Source of the DNA: Hetaerina americana
Taxonomy: Eukaryota; Arthropoda; Insecta; Odonata; Calopterygidae
NCBI GenBank assembly: GCA_022747635.1
Contig: JAKTNV010000009.1
Span: 25,284,122-25,348,121 of the forward strand
Direction: 5' to 3'
DNA length: 64,000 nt
The stretch's first letter is position 1. Each line of letters starts with the position of its first letter. The position numbers and the translations under genes were made by a program. The notes below the pieces were generated by a model. The model was not told where the DNA came from. It ran no database searches and worked only from the letters and a program-made list of their open reading frames with translations. Below, piece by piece: positions 50,259 through 62,744 of the stretch.

Positions 50259-50296
50259 GTGACGTTTATATCCGGGGCGGATCGGTTGAGTCAGTA
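50259..50296 (+). promoter_or_regulatory. Weak candidate core promoter
   Basis: GTGACGTTTATATCC (TATA-like, 50265-50271) is followed 20 bases later by TCAGT (50291-50295), an arthropod-type initiator, with roughly correct spacing. The sequence between is GC-rich. Chance occurrence is quite possible. Confidence 0.2.
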
Positions 50297-50619
50297 AGGG
50301 GTGGCGAAACTATTTCCGAGGGGTATTTTTTTCCCTTTTGTGTGCGGTAGCCGTTTCATAGGATCAGTTTGAGAAAGAAAAAGCGGGAATATGATGTACA
50401 TATTGACGTGTATGAAGTTCAGAATATTCGAATACAAGTTTTATATTGGGTGGGTCATCTTCGTGCGCTATCAGTTCTAAAATTGATTTTTAGCAGCTTT
50501 CCTAAGTCCCTTTGTCTATCTCTTAGATCCCTCACTACTCCTTGCAGCGCCATTTTCCATTACCTTGTATTCGTAGTTCAAACTTAGCCTTCCCCTGTAA
50601 ATTTTCCCCTCTCTATGCA

Positions 50620-50700
50620 TGTGTATATATATAAGTATATATATGTATGTATATATATACTTATATATGTAAGTATGTATATATTTATATATAAATACGA
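50620..50700. repeat. Imperfect TA/TG-rich microsatellite
   Basis: A mix of TATA, TATG and TAAG repeats at the end of the LINE remnant. Confidence 0.8.
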
Positions 50701-51420
50701 GAAACTAATTTCGCTCTTCTACTGGTTAAGTGCCCATCATAGGATTCGCTTTTCACTCACTCGTCAAAGAACTTCAATTTTTAATATATCTGTCCATTGT
50801 ATTTCCAGCCTCCTTCTGTAGGACCACGTTTACATCGCCTTCAGTCTCTTTTTTCTCTTCATTTCCTACCTTCCAAGTCTCACACCCATAGAAAAGCAGA
50901 ATCCATATATAAAACTCTTCATGATTCGCTTACTTTTGTCTATGCTCTTACATTTCCCACTAGCAGTTGTTTTTTTCTGATAGACGACCTTCTGCCATTC
51001 ATATTTTGCTTGATACATATACTTATCCTACTTCTCCCATCACTAGTGATCCGACTTCCTAACTAGCAAAGCCGTTCCACTTGTGCCAATGTCTTTCTCT
51101 GATCTTCCTTTAAGATTGTCTCCCCTACATCGAATATAAACTTTTACTTTAGTTTTAATCTTGCTCATCTTGAGATTCTACGTTTTCATCCTATTCTCCA
51201 AATTGGCTGGTATCCTTGTAAATTCTTCTTTATTCCCTCGAAGAAAGCATTGTATACTTGAAATCGCAGCATACAATACTTAATCCTTTCTTCTTCCGTC
51301 CGCGCACCACTTCTTATATTTTCCTTGTTCACGTTAACTTCCTTTTCGGGTATGTTATAACACATTGAAATGAAAAGTCAGACCAGATTCGGGTGTAGTT
51401 GATTCTGAAATTAAAGGAAA
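50700..51420 (-). mobile_element. LINE fragment: C-terminal half of RT
   Basis: On the minus strand, MSKIKTKVKVYI (K-x-K-V-M region), LGSRITSDGRSR (about 51064-51029) and FYGCETWKVGNEEKKETE (about 50894-50841) occur in the right order. Stops and frameshifts separate them. The copy stops near the TA-rich tract at 50620-50700. It belongs to a Y-G-C-E-T-W subtype rather than the Y-G-A-E subtype seen at 36720. Confidence 0.8.
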
Positions 51421-51424
51421 GGTA

Positions 51425-52070
51425 TTCCAGTATGTTTCTGACTAAAAAAAATGGTGAACATTTGGAAAAGGTTTCCAACTTTATGATCGATTGGAATCTA
51501 TATTTCAACGGCCAATGCGCTACTCGTTATAAGTTAAACGGTTTAAAAAAATCCCAATCATCCCCGGGGTTGCATTGGCCCCCTTGCCTCTCTCCCCCAT
51601 TCCACCCAGAAACGATTTTATGTTCACAAATCGATGGGCAACACTAAAAACGATATCACTTGTGTCGGAACCCAAGGAATCACTCGGCACAGAAGTTTTC
51701 ATTTATAGCTTCGGAGATGATGTCAGATGGCCACAATTTTTTTCTAAACTTTTGGTAATAATCAAATGAAATTATTTTTGTTTTAATCGTGAGAAAATAT
51801 ATAAATAACCTTTCAGAGGCCGTGACCCAGCTATCTCCTCTTCTGAGCGTCTTGGTGGATCCAGTGGTCCGTAGATATCATCAGACTCCTGAGTGCGTCG
51901 GTTTTTTCGACACGGACGCCATCGTTTCTTCATTTTTTTAAACTTTAAAGCGCCACCCGATCTTCTTGGTAAATTGACTAATATTGGAATGACAGCCTAA
52001 TTATTTTTACACGTATCACATCCACGGATTATTTCCGAAGATCTAAAACGCATCCACTCCCTGATTTCTG
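51425..52070. other. Stretch without recognised feature
   Basis: Nothing was recognised. Confidence 0.4.
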
Positions 52071-52075
52071 TGCTC

Positions 52076-52112
52076 ATATATATATATATATATATATGAT
52101 ATATATATATAC
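52076..52112. repeat. (TA)n microsatellite
   Basis: A short TA array at the 3' end of unit A (minus strand). Confidence 0.9.
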
Positions 52113-52714
52113 ACATTCAAACACGAAATCCCGCCAAACGGCAAATAAATACTCATATATACAGAAACAGATATAAGGAAAAGGGATAGGAACACATATA
52201 AAGAACGAACACAATAGAGGTGGCGATGGCGGAATCGAACGGATCACAAGAGTAAAAATATTTCCTCAACCGGGACTCGAACACCGGATCTTTCCACTTG
52301 CCGGGCGGATGCTCTTAACCACTTGAGCTATCGAGGAAGCGTAATTTACCCTGAGATCCGTGGGTCTAATATGTCGCCAAGCGCCCCGATTCTTTAGCCA
52401 AGAGATGGCGTAAGGGGGCTGTTTCACCCACCAAAGGAGAAATAGACAACACACACAAAGAGGAAAGGACAGTGGGTTAGAATTCATACAACATCATACA
52501 GGAAAGGAACAGTGCGTTTCGTGGCACGCATAGCCAGAAGAAAGAGATGAGCCACATTGGCCAATATACACATTCAAACACGAAATCCCGCCAAACGGCG
52601 AATAAATACTCATATATACAGAAACAGATATAAGGAAAAGGGATAGGAACACATATAAAGAACGAACACAATAGAGGTGGGGAAGGCGGAATCGAACGGA
52701 TCACAAGAGTAAAA

Positions 52715-52716
<2 letters not shown>
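52110..52716 (-). mobile_element. tRNA-like repeat unit A, direct tandem copy
   Basis: On the minus strand one full unit plus part of a second, period 457 bp. The tRNA-like head lies at 52336-52263. It differs from the 23.9 kb head by a few bases; the change in the anticodon stem keeps a G-T pair. The block from the end of one tail to the next head is practically identical to 23646-23880, so the two loci are recent copies. The unit is bordered by (TA)n on both sides. Frames here repeat the same peptides seen at 23.7 kb because the DNA is repeated, not because they are genes. Confidence 0.85.

Positions 52717-52796
<80 letters not shown>
52717..52796. repeat. (TA)n microsatellite
   Basis: A pure TA array of about 40 repeats. 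It truncates the second unit A copy just before its TTTTTACTC segment. Confidence 0.95.
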
Positions 52797-52799
52797 TTG

Positions 52800-53555
52800 A
52801 ATGAACCGTATTTCCGGGAAGAGATATTTAACAATGACCCCTTCAGCGCATTACTTCATGATGTTCTTCAGTGGTTTCTGTAGTTCGATAATCGTTTGAA
52901 AGGAAGGGCACATCCAAAACTTCCCGTTATCTTCATTATTGTAATCCAGCTGATATTTCAGAAGGACGGTTATTTGTTCGCGTGTTTGTGCACTTTCCCG
53001 AATTAGTGTTAGAGATGACGAGGATAAAATTTTTTTTACTATGCGTGTTTTCAGGGAACAAATTTATCGGCCAAACATGAATTCACAAGGAATTTATTTA
53101 TCTTAGCCTACAGTTATTGTCCTAAAATTGGTATGCTACAACCCTCCACAAACTCTCTAAACTTCCCGTTAGAAGGCGGATGTACAAGTATTGTAAAGTA
53201 TTTCCAATTAGGTTACACCATCATCCCAGTGGTGTGGTGCTGTCAACAGATGTCAATGTTTCCTACCATGCAGGGTCTATCCCAAACAGTGAGTAGATTA
53301 AATCCGGCCAAAATGTTTTATTGCAGATCAAAGTGTGAACTATTAAAATTCTTCTAAATAACACCACCCTCGTGCATCGACACACTGTTTGGAGAAACAA
53401 TATTTTTTAGTAGTCGTGTCCATCCAAAATCTTAACCGGTAGATTATTATATTTTTGAGCGTGAAAGAAAGAGAGAAAAAATTAATGAGTGTCAGCACAT
53501 GTACATATTTGTTAATGTAAATGATATAAAGAGTAACGACCATAACGGGCGGAGC
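52800..53555. other. AT-rich stretch without recognised feature
   Basis: Nothing was recognised. Confidence 0.4.
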
Positions 53556-53559
53556 AGTT

Positions 53560-54260
53560 AGTTTTCGGTCCCTTTGCTTCCAGTTGGCCCATTATCTCGC
53601 ACAATTTCTTGCGTCACTTCTTGCCGATGCTGCTCGGCGGTAGTCCTTGCCTTCTTACCGCCTCGCGGAAAGTGTGCGGACACTTTTCCCTCCGAAGTGG
53701 GGGGGGGGGGGGTGACGGGAATTTCCCCCGACGAATGAATGAACAAGGAGCCCCATTCATACGCGCCGCGATCGGGGAGGCCAAGCTCACGCATTTTTCC
53801 GGGACGCGAGTGAAGTGGGCGAACGCGCGTGAGAGCGAGTTGGAGAATGAGGTACCAATCGGCGCATGCGCATATCTGATGCGAGAGAGGGAGTAGGAGA
53901 GAGGTTCACGGGAACGCTCGCTCCTGAGCCGCCAAATGCCCCCGGCCCGGAGTTGTTGGAATGCGTGGGTGTCAGGCAAGCCATTGAGGAACGGGATCCC
54001 ATGCTATAGCAGGAGGTTGCCTTTTGGGTTCCACACTCTCTCTATCTCTCCCCCGCCGTCTCTGTCTCACTATCTCTCCCTCTTCCCCACTACGCGATCT
54101 ATACCCTTCTCCCCCTCCCTCTCGCCCATGTCACTTGTCTATTAGAGGCCTTCGCGCACGTAGGCAATCGATACGCGCTAGTCGGAAGAGAGCGTCGAAC
54201 GCTCCCGGAGCCCAAGCACGTGGTCGAATCTGCCTGAGAGCGGGAGACAGGAAACTAGTT
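53560..54260. other. CpG island with poly-G run
   Basis: CpG-rich over 0.7 kb, with a run of about 15 G near 53699 and CT-rich sequence at 54030-54130. Overlapping frames of up to 123 codons on both strands lack any domain. Confidence 0.5.
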
Positions 54261-54264
54261 GTCA

Positions 54265-57200
54265 CGTATCCCTTCCTGACCCCGCTAAAGGGTTTAATGG
54301 GTTTTTTTCAGTTAAAAATAACACCAAAGAATTCCTTGAGACATGCAGACGTATTTGTTCACGAGTTAGCCTATTGTATCTTCAGAACCCATTGACGTAT
54401 TGGACAATTTTCAACTTTCTCTAAAGTGTAAATGGGGTTATATCGCCGATTTTAGTTTACCGAATACCCACCCGAGGTCGATTCGAATCCTTGGCAGGTG
54501 AATTGATATCGTCGACGCATGAAACTTTTATCCGTTATCTTTTTCTATTATGCTTCAAGAGTTGGGTATTGTGTACGTCGGTTTGCTCTCCAAACCCAAC
54601 CCACTCACTCCCTGATTCATTCTCAGTCCTAATTAGCCGAATTTGTACTCATTTGTGAAAATAAAGATAGCACTCGAGTAACCATACCGTAATGACTACC
54701 TAACTAATGCTCTCAAATATTTCACGTGTCTGGAAAATTTAGCACTATTATTTGTGGGTAGGGTCTAAGATCGTGCTTCAAAATCGTAGTTCGAGTTTGG
54801 AAAATTAGCGCCGGAAGGTGAAAAACGCTTTCAAAGCTCATATAAAATTCTTGGAGTAAAGTCTCCTTGGGAAACGCTTTGATCTATTTTTCATTTAATC
54901 CCGTTCTCAAAGTGAGTCGTCTGAAGTCATCTTCACTTGATTTCATGACGTAAATGTGTTTATGACGTGAGTTTTCCATTTTCATTTTACATATTCCAAT
55001 GTTCTTAAACTAAATTAGTGTTCGGGGTACACGATGCTTGCAGTGTTTTGCAAAAAACTCTTTTTCATGCGCTAAGTGAGGCGATGCTTTGGAATCAATA
55101 GCACAGGGCTCTTGGTGCTGATTCATATCCATAATTTCACGATTTCTTACAAATTTGACTTCTACGGAAAATCCGAATCATTATGATTTTCCGACGAATC
55201 TCTTGAAAACAAATTTTCCGACTCATAGCTGACCTAATTGATTGGTTTATTAGCTACCTTTGCTGATAATCTTAAAGAAACCAAATTTTTACTTACGGAT
55301 GTCTTTGGCATCATGCGTCTAGATGCTATCGCCTGCTTTGACGTCCCATGCACAGCTCTTTAGAAAACACAAGATGTCTTGTCAGGCTGTGATTATGGAG
55401 GTCGATATTATAGATAGGTAATTGAAGAAAACTCTGGGCCGGGAAAAGAGGAATAAAAAAGATTAAGGATAACGGAGAAAGGATTTAAATCAATGTGTCT
55501 GACGAATGAGATATGCTACCGTAATCACATACAAGTTTAACCTAAGGAGGCGAGAACTTTGATAACATCTTAGGCCTTCAATTTTCTAAATGTGTAGCCA
55601 GCCCCGCACACGCCTGTTTATTAGGAAGGATACAACGGGCCCTCCTCTTTTTCCGTTCAGTTCACGCACGGATGTCGGTATCGGTCTAAAATAAGTTGAT
55701 AAATAGTGGTCGCCGAGTATTGGTTCCTAGCGGACAAGCTTCCCCGACCTCGAATCACCCCCATCCTTGCGTGTGACACGTAGGCATCTCCGACTACGCC
55801 CTGGGAGTAGATTAATGACTTACATTCAATTAATTTCCTCCCACGCGCAGGGGATCCCAATAACGGGATATCTTGGTGACTACAATGCTTCATTTGTCAC
55901 ACAGCACTGCGGTAAAAATCATTTCAATTTGGGCGCATACGCAAGTGTAAAGAGGGGGCATTATGAATTCGTTTCGCTGACTTTGATATCATGGCTCGCT
56001 CAATTCCTTTTGCTCGCGAAGGTTTCTTTGTGTACGAGATGAATGATATCTTCAGTTCTCTCTTTTTGCCGATACATCATTGTCACAATCAGAGCGCATC
56101 ACGCGATAATACTTACGCCTGTTGCCAACTTCATCTCCTGAGTCGGGAATACATTGCTGAGGAGGTGTGGGATGTAAAACTGAGAGACAGCAAACGTCCA
56201 CCCTTACGCTTGCAGAAAATGGCGCTTATCTTTTTAGATATGATTTAATCATTGCCATAATTACAAGTCGCATTATCTCATGGGTGGCTTATCTTTCATG
56301 ATAAAAGCTTGAAGTCCTGAAGTCATAAAAAGTCCTGAAGCTTCAGTCTGAAGAATCCATACCACTAACACAATAACTCTTCTTGAAAAATTGACCTGCC
56401 GAACTTGAATAAGCTGAAGTTTAAAGGTTAATAAAATCTGTGGTAACGTCTTTCTTATCAATTATCGTCATATGTAGACGATTCGAAAGTAAAACTACTA
56501 TCGGATAATAGAAAGAAAAAAACCGGACAGATTAATTCGTTTAGGAAGGTACTCGTCGATCAAATGGCGTGCATTAGAATTCCACGTTGAGATATATTTT
56601 GAGTTGGGAGTAACTCATTCAAGTTCATTTTACTTAATTAAGTACCAATTATTATTACTAGGAGACCATGGCATATGGGCATAGACCAGGAAAGGAGAAC
56701 CATGGAAAATACGTCTGAGCCTTTCATGAAGCATTGAAAATAACTATGACAACATTGATGCATATTGAATTATCGAAACTTAAATAATATTCTGTAAATC
56801 ATCCACCCGAGATTTCATCTCAACGCAAAATTTTCTTCCAAAAACTGTTGCGGGGAAGTATCATCCGTGAAAGACGAAATTAATGAACCCAAGTGAATTC
56901 TATTGTTAAAATTCACGACGTTCTACTTAATGACTAGCGTAAAATATAAACCACTGTTTCAGGCGGTGGTTCCGTAAAATAAAAGCGAGGATTTTTGCTT
57001 CGGTTTCTTGAATGCTTCCTACCGAGGAAAGTCGTTAAAACGGGAAGAGTTGGTATTTACTATTATGAAGCCTGTCTTTGGGTGTGAGGGAATTTTGAAA
57101 ACGGAGACGTAACTTGAAGAATATCAGGAAAGTTAGTAAGAGAAGTTAAATATGAGCTCTTCTTATTATACGCAACTATTACTTAAGGTTAAAATTGATG

Positions 57201-57555
57201 TTTGAAAAATGAGTACGAAGCAGTAAGATATTTCAGTTGAATATTGTGAAAGACAAACTTGCGGAAACTCTTCATTGGAAATAAATGACCTAACATAGGG
57301 CAATACGGTGAAGACGATGCGTTTCAAAAATGATTTCTCTACTTAGATAATTTTTTTCGAAAAGGGGATATCATATATTTTCTCTCTACTCGTGCAATTG
57401 TTTGTATTTATTGTTGACATATTACCCTTATTTTTGCATTTACGTTTCAATTTATAGGTGAGAACTCAGCAGTAATACTTACAAGGGTAACCTTCATGGA
57501 TGTTTCATTCGACCGGCCATGTGGCTAGAGTAGTGAAGTTTCTTTCGGTTTCGGT
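54265..57555. other. Long stretch, possible decayed SINE head at 54460
   Basis: A B-box-like GGTCGATTCGAATCC lies at about 54476-54490 without a clear A box. Otherwise nothing was recognised. Local AAGTCCTGAAG repeats occur near 56310-56340. Confidence 0.35.
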
Positions 57556-57559
57556 CCAG

Positions 57560-58060
57560 GATAGTTGTGGAATAATTTGTGGCGGTCGCAGCGGGTAACA
57601 CCGAGCGGAAGGGCAGGTTGAGGGACGACGATCAGGAAGGGAAGGAGGACGTTTCCAACTTTCTACGCGCGCACTGTTTGTGTCGGTGGGCGTGTCGATG
57701 TTCCCGTGCCCTTTCCGTTTTTTTCGTCCCTTTCTGGTGGTGTTTCCCTTTTGAGCACGACCGAATCGACGCCCCCCTCATTAAACCACGAAGCTCTCGT
57801 CGATCATTTGCCCCCTCCCTCCCTTCTTCCTTCCCAGGGGATTGTGAGCGTGTGGGGAGCGGGGGTGAGTCGGGAAGGGGTGTCGTCCTCAATGTGATCC
57901 GCATTCGAGTTGGATGAGAAGGGGGACGCTTAGCAGAGGACGAGTGAAGGATTGAAGCGGATTCAAAGGACTCCCTCTTTCTGCCGGGACGACGTAAAAT
58001 TGGAGGGATGGCCAGCATGGGAGAGGGAAATTCACTTTGTGTAGGGCGGAGGTAACTAGT
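57560..58060. other. CpG-rich island
   Basis: GC-rich with CpG and CCTCCC runs. Frames on both strands (112 and 128 codons) oppose each other and show no domain. Confidence 0.45.
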
Positions 58061-58159
58061 TTGAGGTCCTTTCCCTTGTTCTACCAGGACGACGTAGGCC
58101 CAATGATTAATGGACGTCTGTCATTCACTTGAGGGATCTCCTGCGTCAAAATTTCCCTG

Positions 58160-58440
58160 GTGTGGGGATCCAGTTGGTAATTTGGCGAGTGTCCGATCTT
58201 TGCACCAAGAGGGCCCGGTTTCGAATTCCGGCGGTGGAGAATTTTACAGGCGTATCCAGCTCCTTATTTTGGGTGCCATGCGGGAAGCACTTCCAAGTGT
58301 AGTACGGCGGTCGTTGGATGCGACGTTAAACTTTGAACACCTTGGTGTACTTCTTCGAGAGTAGGCTAATGGCAGCAGCACTGGGTTTCTCTCCACCCTT
58401 CACCCATTTCGTAAAAATCCTATCCCTACCAAATTTCCCA
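58160..58440 (+). mobile_element. SINE-like element with RTE-type tail
   Basis: A B box (GGCCCGGTTTCGAATTCCGG) at about 58217-58236 leads into a body with GGGAAGCACTTCC, TTGGATGCGACGTTAAAC and a CTTCGAGAGTAGGCTAATGG block. GACGTTAAAC is a motif found in tails of many RTE-mobilised SINEs; that comparison is from memory. No A box is clear. Confidence 0.45.
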
Positions 58441-58444
58441 CTTA

Positions 58445-59415
58445 AGATTGAATGGAAATAATCAAAGTAAAGCAGTATTAAATGGTGAAAATTACTCCAG
58501 CTGTGGGTCGCCTTCTCTAATACGTAACTACAACTACTCTGCTAAGTGAAATCCCCTCGCCTATGTGACTGTTAATACGGGCCTTAGTTTTTCACTTCCC
58601 CGTCCTTCGAAGACGCTCCGGACCCTTGTTCATATATTTTGGCTTTCATTTTTTAAAATCAATGGGCCAAATTTTCGTCAGTCCAAGACTTTGGAGAAAT
58701 TTAGATGATTTATTTCAGCAATAGCGAATTTTCGGTAGTATGAAGGCTTTTTTGCGTTCCATTTTTTTATCCATGGCAAAGTAAATATATCTGTAAAAAA
58801 GAATATGTTAATTGGATGTAATCCCTGTTCAGTGCTTCGTATTTCGTCTATTGGGAATTTTCACCTTTATAAGACAATGGAAATGGTTTTCGAAATTCGG
58901 TTTTATTCAAACTTATAGCAACTTTACATCGTTTACCATCTTATTTATAAGATCTGTAGAGGGTATTCACAATCTAGTCCTACTTAAATCAATACTAGCA
59001 AAATATATCATGCGTAGTCATATAATCTACCGCAGACACGGGAAGATGATTAAGTTGAACTGATTTTCCTCTGTTTCCCGTGAATCCCCTTCTGAGAGCT
59101 TGAAAGGGACGCTAAAATATTAATTGTCGCCACACGTTTAAAAGGGCCTATAAATATGTCAGGCTTACCGCTGAGTAGCCAGTCATTTCTCGATCTCCTA
59201 TAATTATATTTTGGCGTCCGGCGTTTAATTCACTTCGTTAACCATTATTTATGGAATTCGATTGTGCATTATAATGCCCGTCCGTTTACGCATAAATGGA
59301 CGGCCATTTTCAGCCTTTATCTTCAAGGAATCGTAATTTTCAATGACGAGAAACTACTTTAAAAGGAAAACTTCGAAGCTATGCAGTTTACTGAAATTTG
59401 GCCTTATTTGTGAAT
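58445..59415. other. AT-rich stretch with small palindrome
   Basis: No gene was recognised. CCGTCCGTTTA and TAAATGGACGG (59278-59303) form a short hairpin. Confidence 0.4.
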
Positions 59416-59424
59416 CTAATAGGT

Positions 59425-59690
59425 AAGGGGGGATATCGTAGAACCACTGACCGGGGGGTCTGGGTTCGACACCGTAGACGTCTCTAGGCACCCCCAGCTT
59501 CACCCGAGCTGTGTGATTTTTCCGGCACCAAGTCTCCCTAGGAAACCAGAGTTGGCACAGGGAGAGGAACTGACCCCCTATCCTGAATATGTGAATTTTA
59601 CACACGCCGTTGGTCTTAGCATTGGATAAACTCTATTCTCACCTATAAAACCGACCTTTTGATTATTAAATATGGTTTGGTTTGGAGGTG
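59425..59690 (+). mobile_element. SINE-like element, third family
   Basis: A tRNA-like head with B box GGGTTCGACACCG (about 59462) is followed by a GC-rich body (CACCCCCAGCTTCACCCGAG, TTTTTCCGGCACCAAGTC) and a 3' part CACACGCCGTTGG to ACCGACCTTTTG. The 3' part recurs at 47440-47530. Confidence 0.6.
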
Positions 59691-59694
59691 CCTC

Positions 59695-60475
59695 AGTAAT
59701 TTACATATTCATTAAGCTTGGAGGCATTCAAGTTCTGTTTTGCATCGACAGATGAAGACAAAATAACCCGGATGGACCCGAGTTTGGACGAGTTTGTAAA
59801 TGTTTAGTGCATGCGGCAATGTACTCATTCCACTATCCAACAAAGGAGCGACTTTGGACAATACCTGCCATCAATACTTTTTCGCATTCAATCTTATATC
59901 TTTTTATCTTACGAAGGGATTATTGAAAATAAATCGATATTCGTTTGAATTTGCCATCTGACCGTGGAAAGATGGCACACTTAATTGGTCTCAATAGAGA
60001 TAATTTGAAGAACAAGATTTTAATTTTTGCCATACTAATGATTGAACGGCGGAATAAGAGGCTGGACGAAATGATTATAATACATTGGATCAAAAATATT
60101 TATTCTCGCATCACGTTGTAAAATTTATTAGTTATCGCATCAGTTTTTCCCAAGGCGTTATGTTATTTCTTCTCGTGCCCACATGTTGCCAGAGAAACTT
60201 ATGTTGAAAATAAGACTGCATCAATCCGGTTGCTCTTGGTAATCCTCACTCGTCAGAGCTTGCATCCGTGTCTTCAGCGTAAAAATGTCTTATACCACGG
60301 ACAAAAATGTTTGCAGTGGATATTGGACTGGATTTATACGCCTAGGGCCCGGGTTTGAATCCTGTTAGGATGCATTTTCCTAAATGGATCCGTTAGAGCT
60401 GCATTTCAAGTGCAGGAGTCCAGTCTTTGGTTGTCCTGTTGAAAAAAAATCGTCTCTTTTCGTTAAATACAGTCG
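59695..60475. other. Stretch with isolated B-box at 60344
   Basis: A B-box-like GGGCCCGGGTTTGAATCCTG lies at about 60345-60364 without a convincing A box. The rest shows nothing. Confidence 0.35.
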
Positions 60476-60479
60476 AATA

Positions 60480-61240
60480 CGACTCGGTTGTTTCGCTCTT
60501 CTTCCCCATCTTTTACTGAGCCCTCCAACCCCTGTGAGTCCACCCGCCCCTTTATCTGACGCCGATGAACTCACCTATCGGTCGCCTCCCCTATTTAACC
60601 ACTTCATGCCCCCCACCCCCCGCGAGTTTCCATCTGGAACGCTCATTGCATTGCGGGCCCATTGCGGGGTGGATTTCAAAGGTTTTCCAGGTCCCTACTC
60701 CCGTGATTGCGCCGTCACCCGCTGAATTCAACCGTGGAGATGGAAGCGGGTGATCGCGACGCTTTAAATCATCCGCGCTGGGCGCGCCTTTATGGATCCA
60801 TCCACCTCCCCCCTCCTCCCCTCCCCCTCTCTCATGTCTCCGTCTCGGTCACCCGTCCGCTGGGAAACAGTGGAGTCCGTTGTTTCGTTTCTCTGTCTAT
60901 CGCTCCCTATTTCCCGATACTCCCAAGACGCTCTCGGAGGGAGGCGAAACGGAAAGTGCTCACACCCGAATGGTCGCATTCCGGCGCGCTAATTCACCGC
61001 CTAATCATCGCGTTCCTTCGTCCACACCCGCTTTGGGAGCGTGGAGTGGGATGGGGGAAGGGGTGGGGGGGCATCCTCTCTTCAACGTATCGGTCGCGGT
61101 CACGTGGTCGGGTTCCTTCACGACTCGTTGCTCCGTCCCGCAACTGCCGCAAAAGATGACGCGGTTGGAACGTGTTTTGGAAAAGGGATTATTTTTCAAC
61201 CCTCCCGAGACGAGAGCACGGGAGAGTTTAATTGCGTTCG
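60480..61240. other. CpG island without recognised gene
   Basis: A GC-rich segment of about 0.75 kb with dense CpG at 60760-61170. Up to four overlapping frames (113-150 codons) are open on both strands. They are proline, serine and arginine rich and lack domains. Confidence 0.5.
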
Positions 61241-61249
61241 AATGCACAG

Positions 61250-62500
61250 AATAATAATGAACGTGCAATCAAGTCAATGAAAGAGAAGTGCGCGGTGCAA
61301 GTAAGTATCCGCCACTGCCCAGCGTGGGCAATAACAGTTTTAGCATCCGAAGCGTTTTATTGGTTTATGGTCGCTTCCACCGGTGAAGAATCTTTCCTCC
61401 ATGAACGTAAACCATGCATGAGTTTGCCATCGGTTCAGATTAGGACTTTTGTACCTTAATGACCGGACACAGCATGAAGCATTAAGATCCCCCAAACCCT
61501 TATGATAAGAGCTGATCAGTTCGAGTGACCTCCTTCTTTCCATGCTGCATCCTACCCGAGATTACTGCTTTTGCGAGCCGAATCTTGTGCTAAATAGACA
61601 CGCATTCAAATTTCCCGATACAGATTTCAGTATTAGTTAACCTCTCCTGAATGGCGGTTCATTATTTTAATTGATTCCTATCTTAGTTTAGGGTGATATG
61701 TGTTCTTCCGTAGATTCCTTTCTTAAGACTTGTCTTTTCGTCTTCACTTTCTGCTTGAGTGGCATGCGATTTTGATTTTCTGTCAAGCAATCCGTCTATT
61801 TTCTCTCGAGTGTATTCAACCTTTGTCTTCATCAGTCTCCTTCTCATTGAAACGTGGATTATCAGTTTTTCTTCCTCCCTCTTATGTCATTCATCGTCTC
61901 TCTCTTTCCATTTCAATTTCTTAACGCCTTGACCATCCTTGATTTGGTCGCCAACTTTACGTTGAGCATCGCACGCCACCCATATTTCTGTGACATTACT
62001 CTTTGTCTTCTACGCCACTCAGGGCTCCTCCGTGGCGAATGAAGCGAGGATTATTAGGAGATCAATTTTAATTATCCTCAAATATGGCGTAGTTATGCTT
62101 GAGAATTGAGTGTTTCGTACAGTAATTTAAATCCGTGATGGATAAATAAAATGAAGGAACTGAAAATTCCAAAAAAAATCATCATTGACTACTTGGTATT
62201 TTCACGGTCATTGGTCAGTGTAATTTAATAGTAGTCGGAAAACATTAATTCTGCTTGCATTTCGGGAGAGCGATTGGGGATGAAGTCTCCAGAAAATATT
62301 TTTCGATCCCGCTGTTCGATCTTAAGCACTAATATTGCTAATGTGATGTTCACGCTTCAGGAATCTAATACGATACGGCTCCTAGTTTTGGTAAGTTTTC
62401 TGAAAATGATCTTCGTTCGACCTTGATATCGAAATGGGAAAAGTGTGTTACACCCTCGCTTAATAATTAGAATGCTTTTTATTGTATGAATGATTTTCAA
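61250..62500. other. Stretch without recognised feature
   Basis: No gene was recognised. Confidence 0.4.
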
Positions 62501-62504
62501 CGCT

Positions 62505-62740
62505 GCCTCAAACTTCGTGGACTGAGGCGCGTCGCGCACGACGACGAATGCCTGTGGCATTGTATGTACGGTATTTCGTCACAACATATTGTTCCTTTAA
62601 AGCCCCAAAAATTTCAGTGTTTAACGCCTCGATAGCTTAATTGGTTAAAGCACTCGGCCGAATATCGAGTGATCAGGGTTCAAATACCGGTCGAGTCGAA
62701 TAATTTTTACACTCTGAAATTGCTGCACTATAATTCTTGT
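62505..62740 (+). mobile_element. tRNA-like repeat unit B, plus copy
   Basis: The head at 62626-62699 (GCCTCGATAGCTTAATTGG, B box GGTTCAAATACC) and tail TTTTTACACTCTGAAATTGC match unit B. The 115 bases before the head (CGCGTCGCGCACGACGA, ATGTACGGT, TTTAAAGCCCC) match the inter-head DNA at 16675-16790. So the upstream module travels with the head. Confidence 0.8.
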
Positions 62741-62744
62741 TACC

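Noticed and set aside
60707..61254. Frames of 124-150 codons as coding exons.
   Set aside because: Composition effect of the CpG island; overlapping frames and no domain.
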